Source: Bacteroidota bacterium
GTDB lineage: Bacteria > Bacteroidota > Bacteroidia > UKL13-3
NCBI GenBank assembly: GCA_947456185.1
Contig: CANGPW010000026.1
Coordinates: forward strand, 1 to 33,577
Reading direction: 5' to 3'
DNA: 33,577 nt
Part shown: positions 1 through 9,129 of the stretch, one piece after another
How positions within the stretch are numbered: position 1 is the stretch's first letter
How the letters are laid out: each line of letters begins with the position of its first letter
The notes under the pieces: generated by a model
What the model was told of the DNA's origin: nothing
Databases searched by the model: none
The model's input: the letters and a program-made list of their open reading frames with translations, nothing else
Program-made: the position numbers and the translations under genes

Positions 1-1544
1 TGCACGATCCTTTTATTATGAAAGGAATGACAAGGGCCATTGAAAGAATAGACGAAGCCTTAGCAAAAAATCAAAAAATATTAATTTATGGCGATTACGA
101 TGTAGATGGAACTACTTCGGTTGCTACTGTTTACGATTTTTTTTCCAAGCGTTTTAAAGAAATAGAATATTATATTCCCGATAGATATACCGAAGGTTAT
201 GGCATATCGTTTATGGCCATTGATTGGGCTAGCAATAATGGTTACAGTTTAATCATTGCCTTAGATTGTGGTATAAAAGCCAACGATAAAGTAAAATATG
301 CCAACAAAAAAGGCGTTGATTTTATTATTTGCGACCATCATTTACCAGGCGATGAATTGCCAGAGGCAGTAGCTATTTTAAATCCAAAACAAGCCGATTG
401 CCCTTATCCTTTTAAAGAACTTTCGGGCTGTGGAATTGGGTTAAAATTAGTGCAAGGATATTGCATTAAACACGAAATTGATTTTAAAGAAGTAGAAGAA
501 TACATGGACCTTTCGGCCATTAGTGTAGCCAGCGATTTGGTGCCTATTATGGACGAAAACCGAGTAATTACTTACCAAGGTTTAAAAAAACTAAAAACAA
601 ATCCGAACCGAGGTATCAAAGCATTGTTAGAAAATTATGCGCCTAGGCCAGAATATTCGGTAAATGATATTGTATTTTTTATTGGACCAAGAATAAATGC
701 AGCAGGTAGAATTGCAGATGCAAAAGATTCGGTAAGGCTAATGATTTCTGATAAAGACAAAGATTCGGCAGAAATTGCTGAAATGATTAACCACCATAAT
801 AACGAACGCAGAAACTTTGATAGCAGCATTACCGAAGAAGCCTTTAACATGATTTTGGCCGATAAAGATTTTCATAGCCGAAAATCTACGGTTTTATTTC
901 ATTCAGAATGGCACAAAGGTGTAATTGGGATTGTAGCTTCGCGCTTAATTGAAAAATATTATAGACCCACTATTGTTCTTACTGAAAGCAATGGAATGGC
1001 AGCTGGTTCTGCTCGTTCTGTAGAGGGTTTTGATTTATACGGTGCCATTGAAGAATGTGCTGATTTATTAGAACAATACGGTGGACATACGCATGCTGCC
1101 GGTTTAACTTTAAGGGTAGAAAATGTTCCAAAATTTCAAGAAAAATTTGAAGCAATTGTTTCCAAAAACATTGTTACACGCAGTTTAACACCCGAAATAG
1201 AATACGATACTGAAATTCCTTTTAGGGCTATAACACCAAAGTTTTTTAGTGTGCTAAAGCAATTTGCTCCTTTTGGACCAGGCAATGCAAGCCCAATTTT
1301 TATGACCAGAAATGTATGGGATGTAGGCGATGCAACCATTGTTGGAAACAACCATTTGCGCTTAAGTTTAACCCACGAAGAAGGTGGAAGAATATACAAA
1401 GCAATTGGTTTTGGACTAGGCGAACACCATGATAAAGTAGCGCAAGGAATTAGCTTTGATATTTGTTATTATATAGAAGAAAATTTCTTTAACGGACACG
1501 TAAATTTACAACTGAATATTAAAGATATTTTGTTTAAAACGTAA
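1..1544 (+). CDS. recJ: Single-stranded-DNA-specific exonuclease RecJ, 5' end missing
   Basis: RecJ degrades single-stranded DNA 5' to 3' in recombination and mismatch or base-excision repair in the cytoplasm. The frame is open from base 3, and the residues before the first visible Met (base 18) read HDPFIMKGM, which is typical internal RecJ sequence. The true start therefore lies upstream, and I estimate 50-60 residues are missing from a family length near 570. Counting from base 18, DHH motif I is GDYDVDGTTS (25-33), LDCG is at 82-85 and DHH is at 106-108. The DHHA1 nucleic-acid-binding motif GGHTHAAG lies near 355, followed by the C-terminal OB-type region. The stop overlaps the convergent M28 peptidase gene by 11 bp. 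No terminator separates the two genes. Identification is firm. Confidence 0.95.
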   Translation, partial: HDPFIMKGMTRAIERIDEALAKNQKILIYGDYDVDGTTSVATVYDFFSKRFKEIEYYIPDRYTEGYGISFMAIDWASNNGYSLIIALDCGIKANDKVKYANKKGVDFIICDHHLPGDELPEAVAILNPKQADCPYPFKELSGCGIGLKLVQGYCIKHEIDFKEVEEYMDLSAISVASDLVPIMDENRVITYQGLKKLKTNPNRGIKALLENYAPRPEYSVNDIVFFIGPRINAAGRIADAKDSVRLMISDKDKDSAEIAEMINHHNNERRNFDSSITEEAFNMILADKDFHSRKSTVLFHSEWHKGVIGIVASRLIEKYYRPTIVLTESNGMAAGSARSVEGFDLYGAIEECADLLEQYGGHTHAAGLTLRVENVPKFQEKFEAIVSKNIVTRSLTPEIEYDTEIPFRAITPKFFSVLKQFAPFGPGNASPIFMTRNVWDVGDATIVGNNHLRLSLTHEEGGRIYKAIGFGLGEHHDKVAQGISFDICYYIEENFFNGHVNLQLNIKDILFKT

Positions 1545-3207
1545 TTTCTACTTCCATTTCTTTACCGTCTCTAACTACAATGGCTTTTACTTTTTCGCCT
1601 TTGCTGTATTTACCCAAACATTTCATGTAAGCTTGCATGTCGGTAACTTCGTCAACGCCTAATTTTATAAGGGTGTCGCCACGTTTTAAGTTTGCATTTG
1701 CAGCAGGTCTTCCCTCTGTAACTCCATCTATTCTTACCCCTTTTCCCTCGTATAAATAATCGGGCATAATGCCTAAAGTTACTTTAAAACTAGTGCTTCC
1801 TGTGCTTGAATGCGTGTCTTTGGTTTTAGTGAATTTTAAACGTGGTTCATTTTCTAAATTATAAACCAAATTATATATGTATTTGATGACTGATAATTCA
1901 CCTTTATAATTAATCAAATGATCGTCATCGCTAGGTTTGTGATAATCGTAATGTGAACCAGTAAAGAAATGTAAAACAGGAATTCCAATATTATAAAATG
2001 ATGTGTGATCACTAGCACCCACGCCACTTTCCGATGTTTTTGGTTTTATACCTTCAATATTAATATTAGCCAAAGCAGTGTCCCATGTTGGCGATGTTCC
2101 TACACCATCAATAGCAAAAGTTTGTTTGGCAGTATCTAACCTTCCAAGCATATCCATATTTATCATGTAGTTAATTTTGGTGGTGTCAATGGTTGGATTT
2201 TTGCAAAAATAATTAGAACCTAAAAGACCTTCTTCCTCGCCACTAAATGCAATGAACAAATAATTATATTTACTTAAATGTGCTTTTTTTATAACTTCGG
2301 CTAATTCAATTAAAGCAGCTGTTCCACTTGCATTGTCATCGGCACCATTATGAATTTGTGGTTTTTCATTCTCGGGTCTTCTGTAAGTAGAACCGCCTAA
2401 TTCATTATAACCCAAATGGTCGTAATGCGCACCAATTACTACTGTTTGCGCAGCTTTATTGTTTAAATATGCAATTACATTATGGCCGGTTAAAGTTCTT
2501 GAAATGGTATCAATATTTAATTCTACAGAAGCATTGTCAAAATGAATGGAGTCAATTTTAAACTCATGCGAAATAAAATAAACAGGTATTTTATAAAAAT
2601 GATTTCTGAAAAATGGTTTGAATTCAGGTTCTAAAACATCCGCATTTTGGTTAATAATAATGACAGCTTTAGCGCCTAAAGCAATGGCGGTATCTATTTT
2701 ATTTTCTAGTCCAATTTTGTTGTTTGGGTTGTTTTTATCGGCTAATTTATACACCAATATTTTTCCATCTAAATGCTTTTTATTTAAATAATCGGTAGTG
2801 TTTCCAGCTCCAAGCCAAATGGTTTTTCCTTTTATTTTTCCAAAATTACTTTCACTTAAAGGATAAAAACCAGTTGGGTTTATGCCTCCTAAAACTTTTT
2901 CAAAACTTTTCCTGCTCATAGAAAAAGAAACATTGTTGTACGATAACTTACTTAAAGTAAAAGCTTGTAAAAACCCGTCATCACTGCCTTTTGGTGTTAA
3001 TCCAAGCGATTGAAAATTGTCAATTAAAAACTCATACGCTAATTTTTCGCCACGGCTTCCCATTAATCGTCCTTCAAGCCTGTTGCTTGCTAAGTAACTT
3101 AAGTTTTGTTCCAATGAATTGATGGTTTCTTCATCGGTTTTTATTAATTTTTGAGCAAATAAATTGCCAAAGGCACTAAATAATAGAATGGATAATAAGT
3201 ATTTCAT
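1534..3207 (-). CDS. Secreted M28-family zinc aminopeptidase with PA and PDZ domains
   Basis: This 557-residue protein begins with a signal peptide ending at Ala-Gln 18-19, so it is exported to the periplasm or surface. A PA-like insert (about 120-235) precedes the M28 catalytic domain. Candidate zinc ligands are visible: H261 in GAHYDHLG, D290 in GADDNASG, the EEE cluster at 324-326 in FSGEEEGLLGS, D352 in MDMLG, and H419/H423 in the SHYDYH segment. A PDZ domain occupies about 472-557. The family removes N-terminal residues from peptides, but the actual substrate cannot be told. The start overlaps the upstream permease gene by 32 bp, so the two are probably co-transcribed with the S41 protease as one envelope-associated operon. 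Confidence 0.9.
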   Translation of the reverse strand: MKYLLSILLFSAFGNLFAQKLIKTDEETINSLEQNLSYLASNRLEGRLMGSRGEKLAYEFLIDNFQSLGLTPKGSDDGFLQAFTLSKLSYNNVSFSMSRKSFEKVLGGINPTGFYPLSESNFGKIKGKTIWLGAGNTTDYLNKKHLDGKILVYKLADKNNPNNKIGLENKIDTAIALGAKAVIIINQNADVLEPEFKPFFRNHFYKIPVYFISHEFKIDSIHFDNASVELNIDTISRTLTGHNVIAYLNNKAAQTVVIGAHYDHLGYNELGGSTYRRPENEKPQIHNGADDNASGTAALIELAEVIKKAHLSKYNYLFIAFSGEEEGLLGSNYFCKNPTIDTTKINYMINMDMLGRLDTAKQTFAIDGVGTSPTWDTALANINIEGIKPKTSESGVGASDHTSFYNIGIPVLHFFTGSHYDYHKPSDDDHLINYKGELSVIKYIYNLVYNLENEPRLKFTKTKDTHSSTGSTSFKVTLGIMPDYLYEGKGVRIDGVTEGRPAANANLKRGDTLIKLGVDEVTDMQAYMKCLGKYSKGEKVKAIVVRDGKEMEVEITF

Positions 3208-4009
3208 AAATCACTTTTAATAAAACAATGGAGGCAAAACAAGCAAATGTAATACGAATGGTTTGCGATTTGCTTTTTTGAGCAGTTTTTACGCCCATTT
3301 GAGCAAATAAAAATGTACCAATAATTAAGGGTAAAGAAATGGGTAAAAGGATGTATCCAAATTGGAAATTACTTATTGAATTTTGGGGAACAACATTTAA
3401 ATTCAAAATGCCAATTACAATAGCAAAACCAAGGATAACAACAGTAGAGATAGCACTTGCTTTTTTTATATCTAACTTCATCCATTCGGTAAAAACAGGT
3501 GTCATAATTACGCCACCTCCTAAGCCCGACATGGCAGTAACTATGCCGGCAAAAGCGCCTGTAATATTGTATTTATAGTTATCGGCTTTGGTGCTTTCAG
3601 CAATGATTGCTTTGGGTTTTGATAAAAACATTTTGAAAACAACAAACAAAAGCATGGTTAAAAAAAAGTATAAAAACACATCGCGGCTATACCAAGTTCC
3701 TTTGTTAATCAAGGTTTGTAAAATAACAACGCTTACTATTCCGGGTAATAATGTTTGTATTATTTCCTTAAAAAATAAATTGCCTAATTTGTACTGTTTG
3801 TAACTTGCTACAGCTGCCGAAAACATAATTACAAAAAGTGAATTTGCTAAAACTGCTTTTACCAATTCTGTATCATGAAAATATTTTGAAAGAAAATAAT
3901 CTAATATAGGAACATAAATGATGCCACCGCCAACACCCAAATAACCCGACATAAAGCCACCAAAAGAGCCAAATAAAAATAGGATAATAAAATCGTTTAT
4001 TGATAACAT
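3176..4009 (-). CDS. TauE/SafE-family membrane permease
   Basis: This 277-residue integral membrane protein is almost entirely hydrophobic, with about eight predicted helices. It carries the family's two internal repeat signatures, GGFMSGYLGVGGGIIYVP near the N-terminus and GAFAGIVTAMSGLGGGVIM in the middle. TauE/SafE proteins are proposed exporters of sulfite, sulfonates or other small anions across the inner membrane, but substrate assignments are mostly weak and none can be made here. It lies 17 bp downstream of the S41 protease gene and overlaps the M28 peptidase gene by 32 bp, which suggests translational coupling. Length and architecture are normal for the family. Confidence 0.88.
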   Translation of the reverse strand: MLSINDFIILFLFGSFGGFMSGYLGVGGGIIYVPILDYFLSKYFHDTELVKAVLANSLFVIMFSAAVASYKQYKLGNLFFKEIIQTLLPGIVSVVILQTLINKGTWYSRDVFLYFFLTMLLFVVFKMFLSKPKAIIAESTKADNYKYNITGAFAGIVTAMSGLGGGVIMTPVFTEWMKLDIKKASAISTVVILGFAIVIGILNLNVVPQNSISNFQFGYILLPISLPLIIGTFLFAQMGVKTAQKSKSQTIRITFACFASIVLLKVIYEILIIHSII

Positions 4010-4026
4010 TATTTTATAGGTAAATG

Positions 4027-5694
4027 TTATTTGATAGTAGTTAAAATGTTTTTGTATGCTGTTTTATCAGCAAATATTTTTAATGCTTCTTGCACATCTG
4101 CATCATGGTCAAATCCAGCTTCAATTCTTCCTTTTTGAAAATAATATCTTCTAACTATTTCTTCTTCTAAAAGTTCAATAATTTCTGTTTTATTTTTTTC
4201 AATATCAGCTTTTTTATCGTGATTCATGCTTAGTTTTAAGGCTTCATATTGTGTTTTTATAGCATCAAAATATTTTTCATCTTCTGCTTTCTTTTTTACT
4301 TCCAATAAAGCAGTTTCGGTAGCAGTATTGTATTCGTAATCTTTGTTGGCTATAAATAATTTAAATTCATTGAAATCATTTTCTGATAATTTAAAAGATT
4401 TGGCATCGCTGATGCTGGCATTTTTATTTCGGTATGCAGTGGCAAAATCAAAAATTAATTGCTTTGAAATTAAACTTTCTGTAATTTTTGATAAAGCAAT
4501 AGGTTCTACATTTATATCAGGATCAACACCACCACCATCAAAAACTTTACGACCAGCTTTGGTTTTAAAAGCTTGTTTTAAACTGTCTACAACACTGCCA
4601 ACGCTGCCATCTTCATTTTTATGCGAATAATCTAAAGCTTGAATGCAACGGCCACTTGGCGTATAATATTTGGCTGTAGTAATTTTTATTTGCGCATTAT
4701 AATTTAAAGGACGAGTAGATTGAACCAACCCTTTACCAAAAGTTTTTTTGCCAATTACTATTCCACGGTCCAAATCTTGAATAGTTCCACTTACAATTTC
4801 GGAAGCAGAAGCAGAACCTCTATTGGTTAATACTACCAAAGGAATGCTTTCATCGGTACTTGGATTTAAAGTTTTATAAGTTTTTTCCCATTCTTTTACT
4901 TTCCCTTTTGTACTTACCACTTCTTGTCCTTGTGGTACAAAAATATTTACAATATTTACTGCTTCATGTAATAATCCACCAGGATTTCCTCTAACATCTA
5001 AAATTACGTTTTTTAGAGAAGTGTTTTTCTTTAACTCTAAAAAGGCATCACGCACTTCTTTGCCTGCATCATTTGTAAATCCTGTTAGTTTTATAATTCC
5101 TGTTTCCGCGTTTATCATTCCAAAATACGGAACATTTTTTACTTTAATTTCTTCCCTCATCAACGACTTTTTCATTTCTACATCGTTGCGTTTGATGGTA
5201 ATATTTACTTTGCTTCCAGCTTGTCCTTTTAGTAATTTGCTTACTTCAGTGGTCGATTTTCCTTTATTACTTTTTCCTTCTATTTCTACTATTAAATCGC
5301 CAGGAAGTAAGCCTTCTTTTTGGGCTGGATAACCTTCATAAGGATCAGTAATAACTATGTAATCGCCTTTGGTTGCTATTTGCGCGCCCACTCCACCATA
5401 CTGTCCAGTCATTTGAAACCTAAAATCTTCGGCTTCAGCCTCACTGATATAATTGGTGTAAGGATCAAGCGTGTTTAACATTTCGTCAATTGCTTTTTTT
5501 GTTAATTTCCCTGCATCTATTTCATCTACGTAATAAGTGTTAATTTCCTTAAAAACAGAAACAAATAAGTCCATGTTTTTAGAAATTTCAAAGTATGTAT
5601 CAGTGGCTTTAAACGACACCAAACCAATAATTGCAAAAGCAACAATTAGCTTATATTTTTTTAGTATTTGTAAAATATTTTTTAAATAAATCAT
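4027..5694 (-). CDS. C-terminal processing peptidase (S41 family, CtpA/Prc type)
   Basis: This is a periplasmic serine protease that trims C-termini of envelope proteins. I place the start at the ATG at 5694 (555 residues) although the frame stays open to 5811. A TAAATTTG promoter box lies at 5722-5729, inside the longer version, and the 555-residue form begins directly before an N-terminal signal/anchor helix (about 14-28). Domains in order are the N-terminal region with the ISKNMDLFVSVFKEINTYYV segment, a PDZ domain (about 95-180), and the S41 core with the DVRGNPGGLL motif. The catalytic dyad is Ser296 in GSASASE and Lys321 in TFGKG, with the 25-residue spacing seen in Prc. It is the first gene of a likely operon with the permease and the M28 peptidase. 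Confidence 0.92.
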   Translation of the reverse strand: MIYLKNILQILKKYKLIVAFAIIGLVSFKATDTYFEISKNMDLFVSVFKEINTYYVDEIDAGKLTKKAIDEMLNTLDPYTNYISEAEAEDFRFQMTGQYGGVGAQIATKGDYIVITDPYEGYPAQKEGLLPGDLIVEIEGKSNKGKSTTEVSKLLKGQAGSKVNITIKRNDVEMKKSLMREEIKVKNVPYFGMINAETGIIKLTGFTNDAGKEVRDAFLELKKNTSLKNVILDVRGNPGGLLHEAVNIVNIFVPQGQEVVSTKGKVKEWEKTYKTLNPSTDESIPLVVLTNRGSASASEIVSGTIQDLDRGIVIGKKTFGKGLVQSTRPLNYNAQIKITTAKYYTPSGRCIQALDYSHKNEDGSVGSVVDSLKQAFKTKAGRKVFDGGGVDPDINVEPIALSKITESLISKQLIFDFATAYRNKNASISDAKSFKLSENDFNEFKLFIANKDYEYNTATETALLEVKKKAEDEKYFDAIKTQYEALKLSMNHDKKADIEKNKTEIIELLEEEIVRRYYFQKGRIEAGFDHDADVQEALKIFADKTAYKNILTTIK

Positions 5695-5721
5695 GGCAGC
5701 AATATAAAAAACTAAATACAA

Positions 5722-5729
5722 CAAATTTA
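5722..5729 (-). promoter_or_regulatory. Bacteroidota -7 promoter box for the S41 protease operon
   Basis: The minus strand reads TAAATTTG, an exact match to the TAnnTTTG box. It would put the transcript start about 20 bases before the ATG at 5694. No TTTG -33 box is present at 19-20 bp upstream, so support is the -7 box and its position only. Confidence 0.5.
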
Positions 5730-5838
5730 ACCTTAAAAAAAAATTGTTGTAATTAATAGAAAGTTTGTCTGTTTGAGATAATTTCAAATAAAATACCTCT
5801 TTATTTTTCAAACTACTTAAATATAAATTTCAGATTGA

Positions 5839-5846
5839 TATATTTG
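5839..5846 (+). promoter_or_regulatory. Bacteroidota -7 promoter box for fabG
   Basis: The plus strand reads TATATTTG, an exact TAnnTTTG match, 25 bases before the fabG ATG at 5872. No clear -33 box is seen. Together with the box at 5722-5729 it makes this a divergent promoter region. Confidence 0.5.
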
Positions 5847-5871
5847 CCTCAAAAATTATAAAACGCATTAT

Positions 5872-6618
5872 ATGTTAACACTGAACGACAAAACAATATT
5901 AATTACTGGCGCTAGCCGTGGAATAGGAAAAGGAATTGCATTATACTTAGCCCAATTAGGCGCAAACATTGCTTTTACTTATGCTAATTCAGTAGAAAAA
6001 GCCAATGCCTTTGAAGCTGAATTAAATGCTTTAGGAGTTAAAGCCAAAGGCTACCAAAGTGATGCAGCAAATTTTGCAGCAAGTGAAATATTGGTAGATG
6101 AAGTGGCTAAAGAGTTTGGAAAAATTGATGTTTTGGTAAATAATGCAGGAATTACCCGCGATACTTTGCTAATGAGAATGAGTGAAGCGCAATGGGATGA
6201 TGTGTTAGATACCAATTTAAAATCGGCTTTTAACATGACCAAAGCTGCCAGCAAATACATGATGAAAGCGCGTTCAGGTTCTATTATTAATATCACTTCA
6301 GTAGTTGGAATTACTGGAAATGCTGGACAAGCAAATTATGCTGCATCTAAAGCAGGAATGATAGGTTTTACTAAATCGATAGCTAAAGAATTAGGAAGTC
6401 GCAACATTCGTTGCAATGCCATTGCACCAGGATTTATTGAAACCGAAATGACTGATGCTTTAAACGAAGATGTAAAAGGAGAATGGATAAAAACGATTCC
6501 TTTGAAACGTGGCGGATCTACTGCTGATGTAGCCAATTGTGTAGCATTTTTATCAAGCGAACTTTCAACGTATATTACCGGTCAAACCATCAATGTTTGC
6601 GGTGGTATGGTGATGTAA
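5872..6618 (+). CDS. fabG: 3-oxoacyl-[acyl-carrier-protein] reductase FabG
   Basis: FabG performs the NADPH-dependent reduction of 3-oxoacyl-ACP in the fatty-acid elongation cycle in the cytoplasm. The 248-residue length is standard. The Rossmann cofactor motif is TGASRGIGKG (12-21), the NNAG motif is at 90-93, and the catalytic triad is S143, Y156 and K160 (YAASK). The C-terminal TGQTINVCGGMVM matches the family's usual TGQtl.VdGGm ending. The gene appears monocistronic, divergent from the S41 protease operon and followed by a repeat-containing gap. Short-chain dehydrogenases are a large family, but the overall sequence is typical of true FabG. Confidence 0.93.
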   Translation: MLTLNDKTILITGASRGIGKGIALYLAQLGANIAFTYANSVEKANAFEAELNALGVKAKGYQSDAANFAASEILVDEVAKEFGKIDVLVNNAGITRDTLLMRMSEAQWDDVLDTNLKSAFNMTKAASKYMMKARSGSIINITSVVGITGNAGQANYAASKAGMIGFTKSIAKELGSRNIRCNAIAPGFIETEMTDALNEDVKGEWIKTIPLKRGGSTADVANCVAFLSSELSTYITGQTINVCGGMVM

Positions 6619-6641
6619 ATTATTTTTAATAAAAAACGGTA

Positions 6642-6731
6642 AGTCATTCCGTAGGAATCTTCTTTTTACTCCTTGGCGCTTAGCTAAAGGTGAGTTTATA
6701 AAAAAGCTAAGAAGATGCTTACAGCATGACT
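6642..6731. repeat. Degenerate palindromic intergenic repeat, element 1
   Basis: Two 23-base arms at 6642-6664 and 6709-6731 are inverted copies matching at 19 of 23 positions and separated by 44 bases. Within the loop, CTTAGCT (6679-6685) pairs perfectly with AGCTAAG (6705-6711), giving an alternative inner stem. The arm beginning GTCATTCCGTAGGAATCT resembles interspersed palindromic repeats I recall from many Bacteroidota genomes. It is non-coding and sits between fabG and the VWA gene. Confidence 0.7.
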
Positions 6732-6757
6732 GCATTTTTACAATTTATTACAAACTT

Positions 6758-6823
6758 CATTGCGAATGTAGTGAAACAATCTAAAGTAGTGTTAAAATAC
6801 ATTGCCTCGTTACTCGCTAAGAC
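6758..6823. repeat. Degenerate palindromic intergenic repeat, element 2
   Basis: The segment starts CATTGCGAATGTAGTGAAAC and continues to base 6782. It is partly mirrored by 6800-6823 (CATTGCCTCGTTACTCGCTA). Conserved blocks are CATTG/CAATG-like ends and TCGC/GCGA. It looks like a decayed copy of the GTCATTGCGA-type palindromic repeats common in this phylum. It ends 21 bases before the proposed start of the VWA gene. Confidence 0.55.
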
Positions 6824-6844
6824 TTAAAATTAACTTAATAAACA

Positions 6845-8923
6845 TTGTTCAATATAAGCACAGAATATTCACTTTGGTTCATTCCATTATGCCTTGCATT
6901 GGCTGCAGGAATTTCATGGTTTTTGTATACCAAAAATCCGTTGAACATTGAAAACAAAATTGTAAAATGGAGTTTAAATGGATTGCGTTTTTTAAGTGTA
7001 TTTATTTTATTGTTTTTATTGCTTGGCGTTTTACTAAAATCAACAAGTAAGCAAGTTAAAAAGCCCATTATTATTGTAGCTGCCGACAACAGTGAATCAA
7101 TCATTACCAACCAATTTGGCAAAGAATATAAAGCCAATTTGCAAAACAAATTGAATAAAATTGTTAGCGATTTAAGCGAAAATTATGACGTAAAAACTGT
7201 TGCCTTTGGCAAAGAATCACAACCTGATTTAAACTTAACTTTCAAACAAAAACAAAGCAATTTAGAAGCAGTAATTAATGAAATAGAAAATAATTATAGC
7301 AACCAAAATTTAGGTGCAGTAATTATGGCTACCGATGGAATTTATACCAAAGGAAATAACCCAATTGAAGTTTCAAAAAGTTTAAAAATTCCTTTTTATA
7401 CCATTGCCTTAGGCGACAGTAATCAGCAGCGCGATGCATTGATAAAAAATGTAAGGTATAACCAAATAGTTTTTGCAGGAAATGAGTTTGAAGTGGAAAT
7501 AGATGTAGCCGCATTTGACTTTAACAACCAAGCGAGTATTTTACAAATTAGTCAAAATGGGCAATCTGCTTTTAAACAAAATTTTACCATCACTAATAAA
7601 AGTTTCTTTCAAACTATAAAAGCCAAACTGCCTACCAATAAAGAAGGTTCGCTCCATTTTACCATTAATATTACCAAGCAAAATAATGAAATTAGTTATG
7701 TAAATAATCAATATGATTTCTTTGTAGATGTAATTAAATCTAAACAAAAAATATTGATTGTTGGTTTATGTCCACATCCTGATTTAAGTGCGTTGAAACA
7801 AGCCATTAATCAGAACCAAAACTATGAAGCAAATATTGTTTTATACAACGATGCGAACATTGATTTAATAAAAAAATATGATGTGGTGATTGCCCATCAA
7901 TTACCAGGATTTAGAAATGAAGCTTTGCCTTTGGTGAAATACATGATTGAAAGTAAAACGCCTTGCTTTTTTGTAATGAGTAATAGAACTGGATTTGCGC
8001 AATTAAATCAGTTGCAAAACAGTTTGAATTATACCGCACCACAAGTTACTTCTACTAGCGCTACTGCTAGTTTTAATACCAACAATAGTTCCATGTTTTT
8101 TGACGAAACTACCGCCAAACAAATTGCAGAATTTCCACCGCTACAAGTAGCTTATGGAAAATACAGTTTAAATGCACAATCGCAGGTGGTATTAAAGCAA
8201 CAAATTGGTTATGTTTTAACCGATGAACCTATGTTAAGTATCGATAACAGTAATAACTTGGCGTTTTTAATTGGTGAAGGATTTTGGAAATGGCGCTTGT
8301 TTGATTTTGATAAAAATAACCAGCAACAAATTAGCAACGATTTGATTGCAAAAGTAATTCAATCCATTGCTTTAAAAGCCGACAAAAGTTTATTCAAAGT
8401 AAAACCCATCAAACAGAAATTTGATGAAGGTGAAAACATTGTTTTTGATGCTCAAATTTACAACCAAAGTTATGAGTTGCAAAACAATGAAGACATTGAT
8501 TTAACAATCAAAAATGCACAAGGAAAACAGTTTGATTTTATCTTTAGCAAAACCGAAAAATCTTATACCGCAAATATTGGTCAATTGCCAGTAGGCACTT
8601 ACACTTACAGTGCTAAAAGTAACAATCAAAAATCAGTAAAAACTGGTAATTTTATTATACAAGCTTTACAAGCTGAATTGACTCAAACTCGTGCTAATTT
8701 TCAGTTGTTAAATACCTTGGCAAATGAAACCAATGGCCAATTTTTTACCTATAATAATTTGGATAAAATTACTGATAATATTAAAACCAACGATAATATT
8801 CAATCCATTATTTACAAAAACTCGAAACTGAACGAATTGATTAATAACAAATGGATTTTCTTTGTTATTTTATTGCTATTAAGCATCGAATGGTTTATCC
8901 GAAAATGGAGTGGAAGTATTTAG
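6845..8923 (+). CDS. Inner-membrane VWA-like domain protein
   Basis: I do not recognise a specific function. The 692-residue protein has two N-terminal helices (about 10-28 and 47-65) and one C-terminal helix (about 668-685), so a large central part should face the periplasm. A von Willebrand A-like region starts at PIIIVAADNSESI, with a DxSxS-type metal site at D81-S83-S85, and continues to MATDGIYTKG. A second alpha/beta segment (about 300-385, KQKILIVGLCPHPDLS) resembles class I glutamine-amidotransferase-like folds. The layout is like BatA-type Bacteroidota membrane proteins. The only plausible start is TTG at 6845: an in-frame stop lies at 6839-6841, and no ATG occurs before the first membrane helix. 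Palindromic repeats lie on both sides. Confidence 0.75.
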   Translation: MFNISTEYSLWFIPLCLALAAGISWFLYTKNPLNIENKIVKWSLNGLRFLSVFILLFLLLGVLLKSTSKQVKKPIIIVAADNSESIITNQFGKEYKANLQNKLNKIVSDLSENYDVKTVAFGKESQPDLNLTFKQKQSNLEAVINEIENNYSNQNLGAVIMATDGIYTKGNNPIEVSKSLKIPFYTIALGDSNQQRDALIKNVRYNQIVFAGNEFEVEIDVAAFDFNNQASILQISQNGQSAFKQNFTITNKSFFQTIKAKLPTNKEGSLHFTINITKQNNEISYVNNQYDFFVDVIKSKQKILIVGLCPHPDLSALKQAINQNQNYEANIVLYNDANIDLIKKYDVVIAHQLPGFRNEALPLVKYMIESKTPCFFVMSNRTGFAQLNQLQNSLNYTAPQVTSTSATASFNTNNSSMFFDETTAKQIAEFPPLQVAYGKYSLNAQSQVVLKQQIGYVLTDEPMLSIDNSNNLAFLIGEGFWKWRLFDFDKNNQQQISNDLIAKVIQSIALKADKSLFKVKPIKQKFDEGENIVFDAQIYNQSYELQNNEDIDLTIKNAQGKQFDFIFSKTEKSYTANIGQLPVGTYTYSAKSNNQKSVKTGNFIIQALQAELTQTRANFQLLNTLANETNGQFFTYNNLDKITDNIKTNDNIQSIIYKNSKLNELINNKWIFFVILLLLSIEWFIRKWSGSI

Positions 8924-9121
8924 TTTCTGTAAGAAAACTCCAATTTCTTCGTTATGCTTGCTATAAAACTAGTCATTTACGATACTTCGACTCCGCTCAG
9001 TACAAGCTGCAAACTCCCATTTTTCTATCATCGCAAGCCTCGAACTTGTAATTTTCTTATCAGAAACCGTGCTCTTTTAATGAATGTTTTTGTAGAAATT
9101 TTTCATTCTCAAACATTCTGT
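8924..9121. repeat. Intergenic gap with a repeat-like segment
   Basis: This 198-base gap holds no convincing gene. At 8984-9004 it carries ACTTCGACTCCGCTCAG followed by TACA, a sequence I recall as a recurrent intergenic motif in Bacteroidota genomes. TACAAG (9001-9006) is mirrored by CTTGTA (9045-9050). The promoter of the next gene follows at 9122. Confidence 0.45.
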
Positions 9122-9129
9122 TACATTTG
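9122..9129 (+). promoter_or_regulatory. Bacteroidota -7 box immediately before the amidohydrolase-family gene
   Basis: TACATTTG matches TAnnTTTG exactly and ends six bases before the ATG at 9136. Transcription from it would start at or within a few bases of the start codon, giving a leaderless or nearly leaderless mRNA. No TTTG -33 box is present at the expected distance, where the sequence is TTTT. Confidence 0.45.

Noticed and set aside
5695-5811. N-terminal 39-residue extension of the S41 protease
   Set aside because: It contains the -7 promoter box and precedes a complete signal/anchor helix, so the ATG at 5694 is preferred.
6835-7149. Minus-strand open frame of 104 codons overlapping the start of the VWA gene
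   Set aside because: It has no recognisable domain or signal, and the plus frame encodes clear membrane helices and a VWA-like motif.
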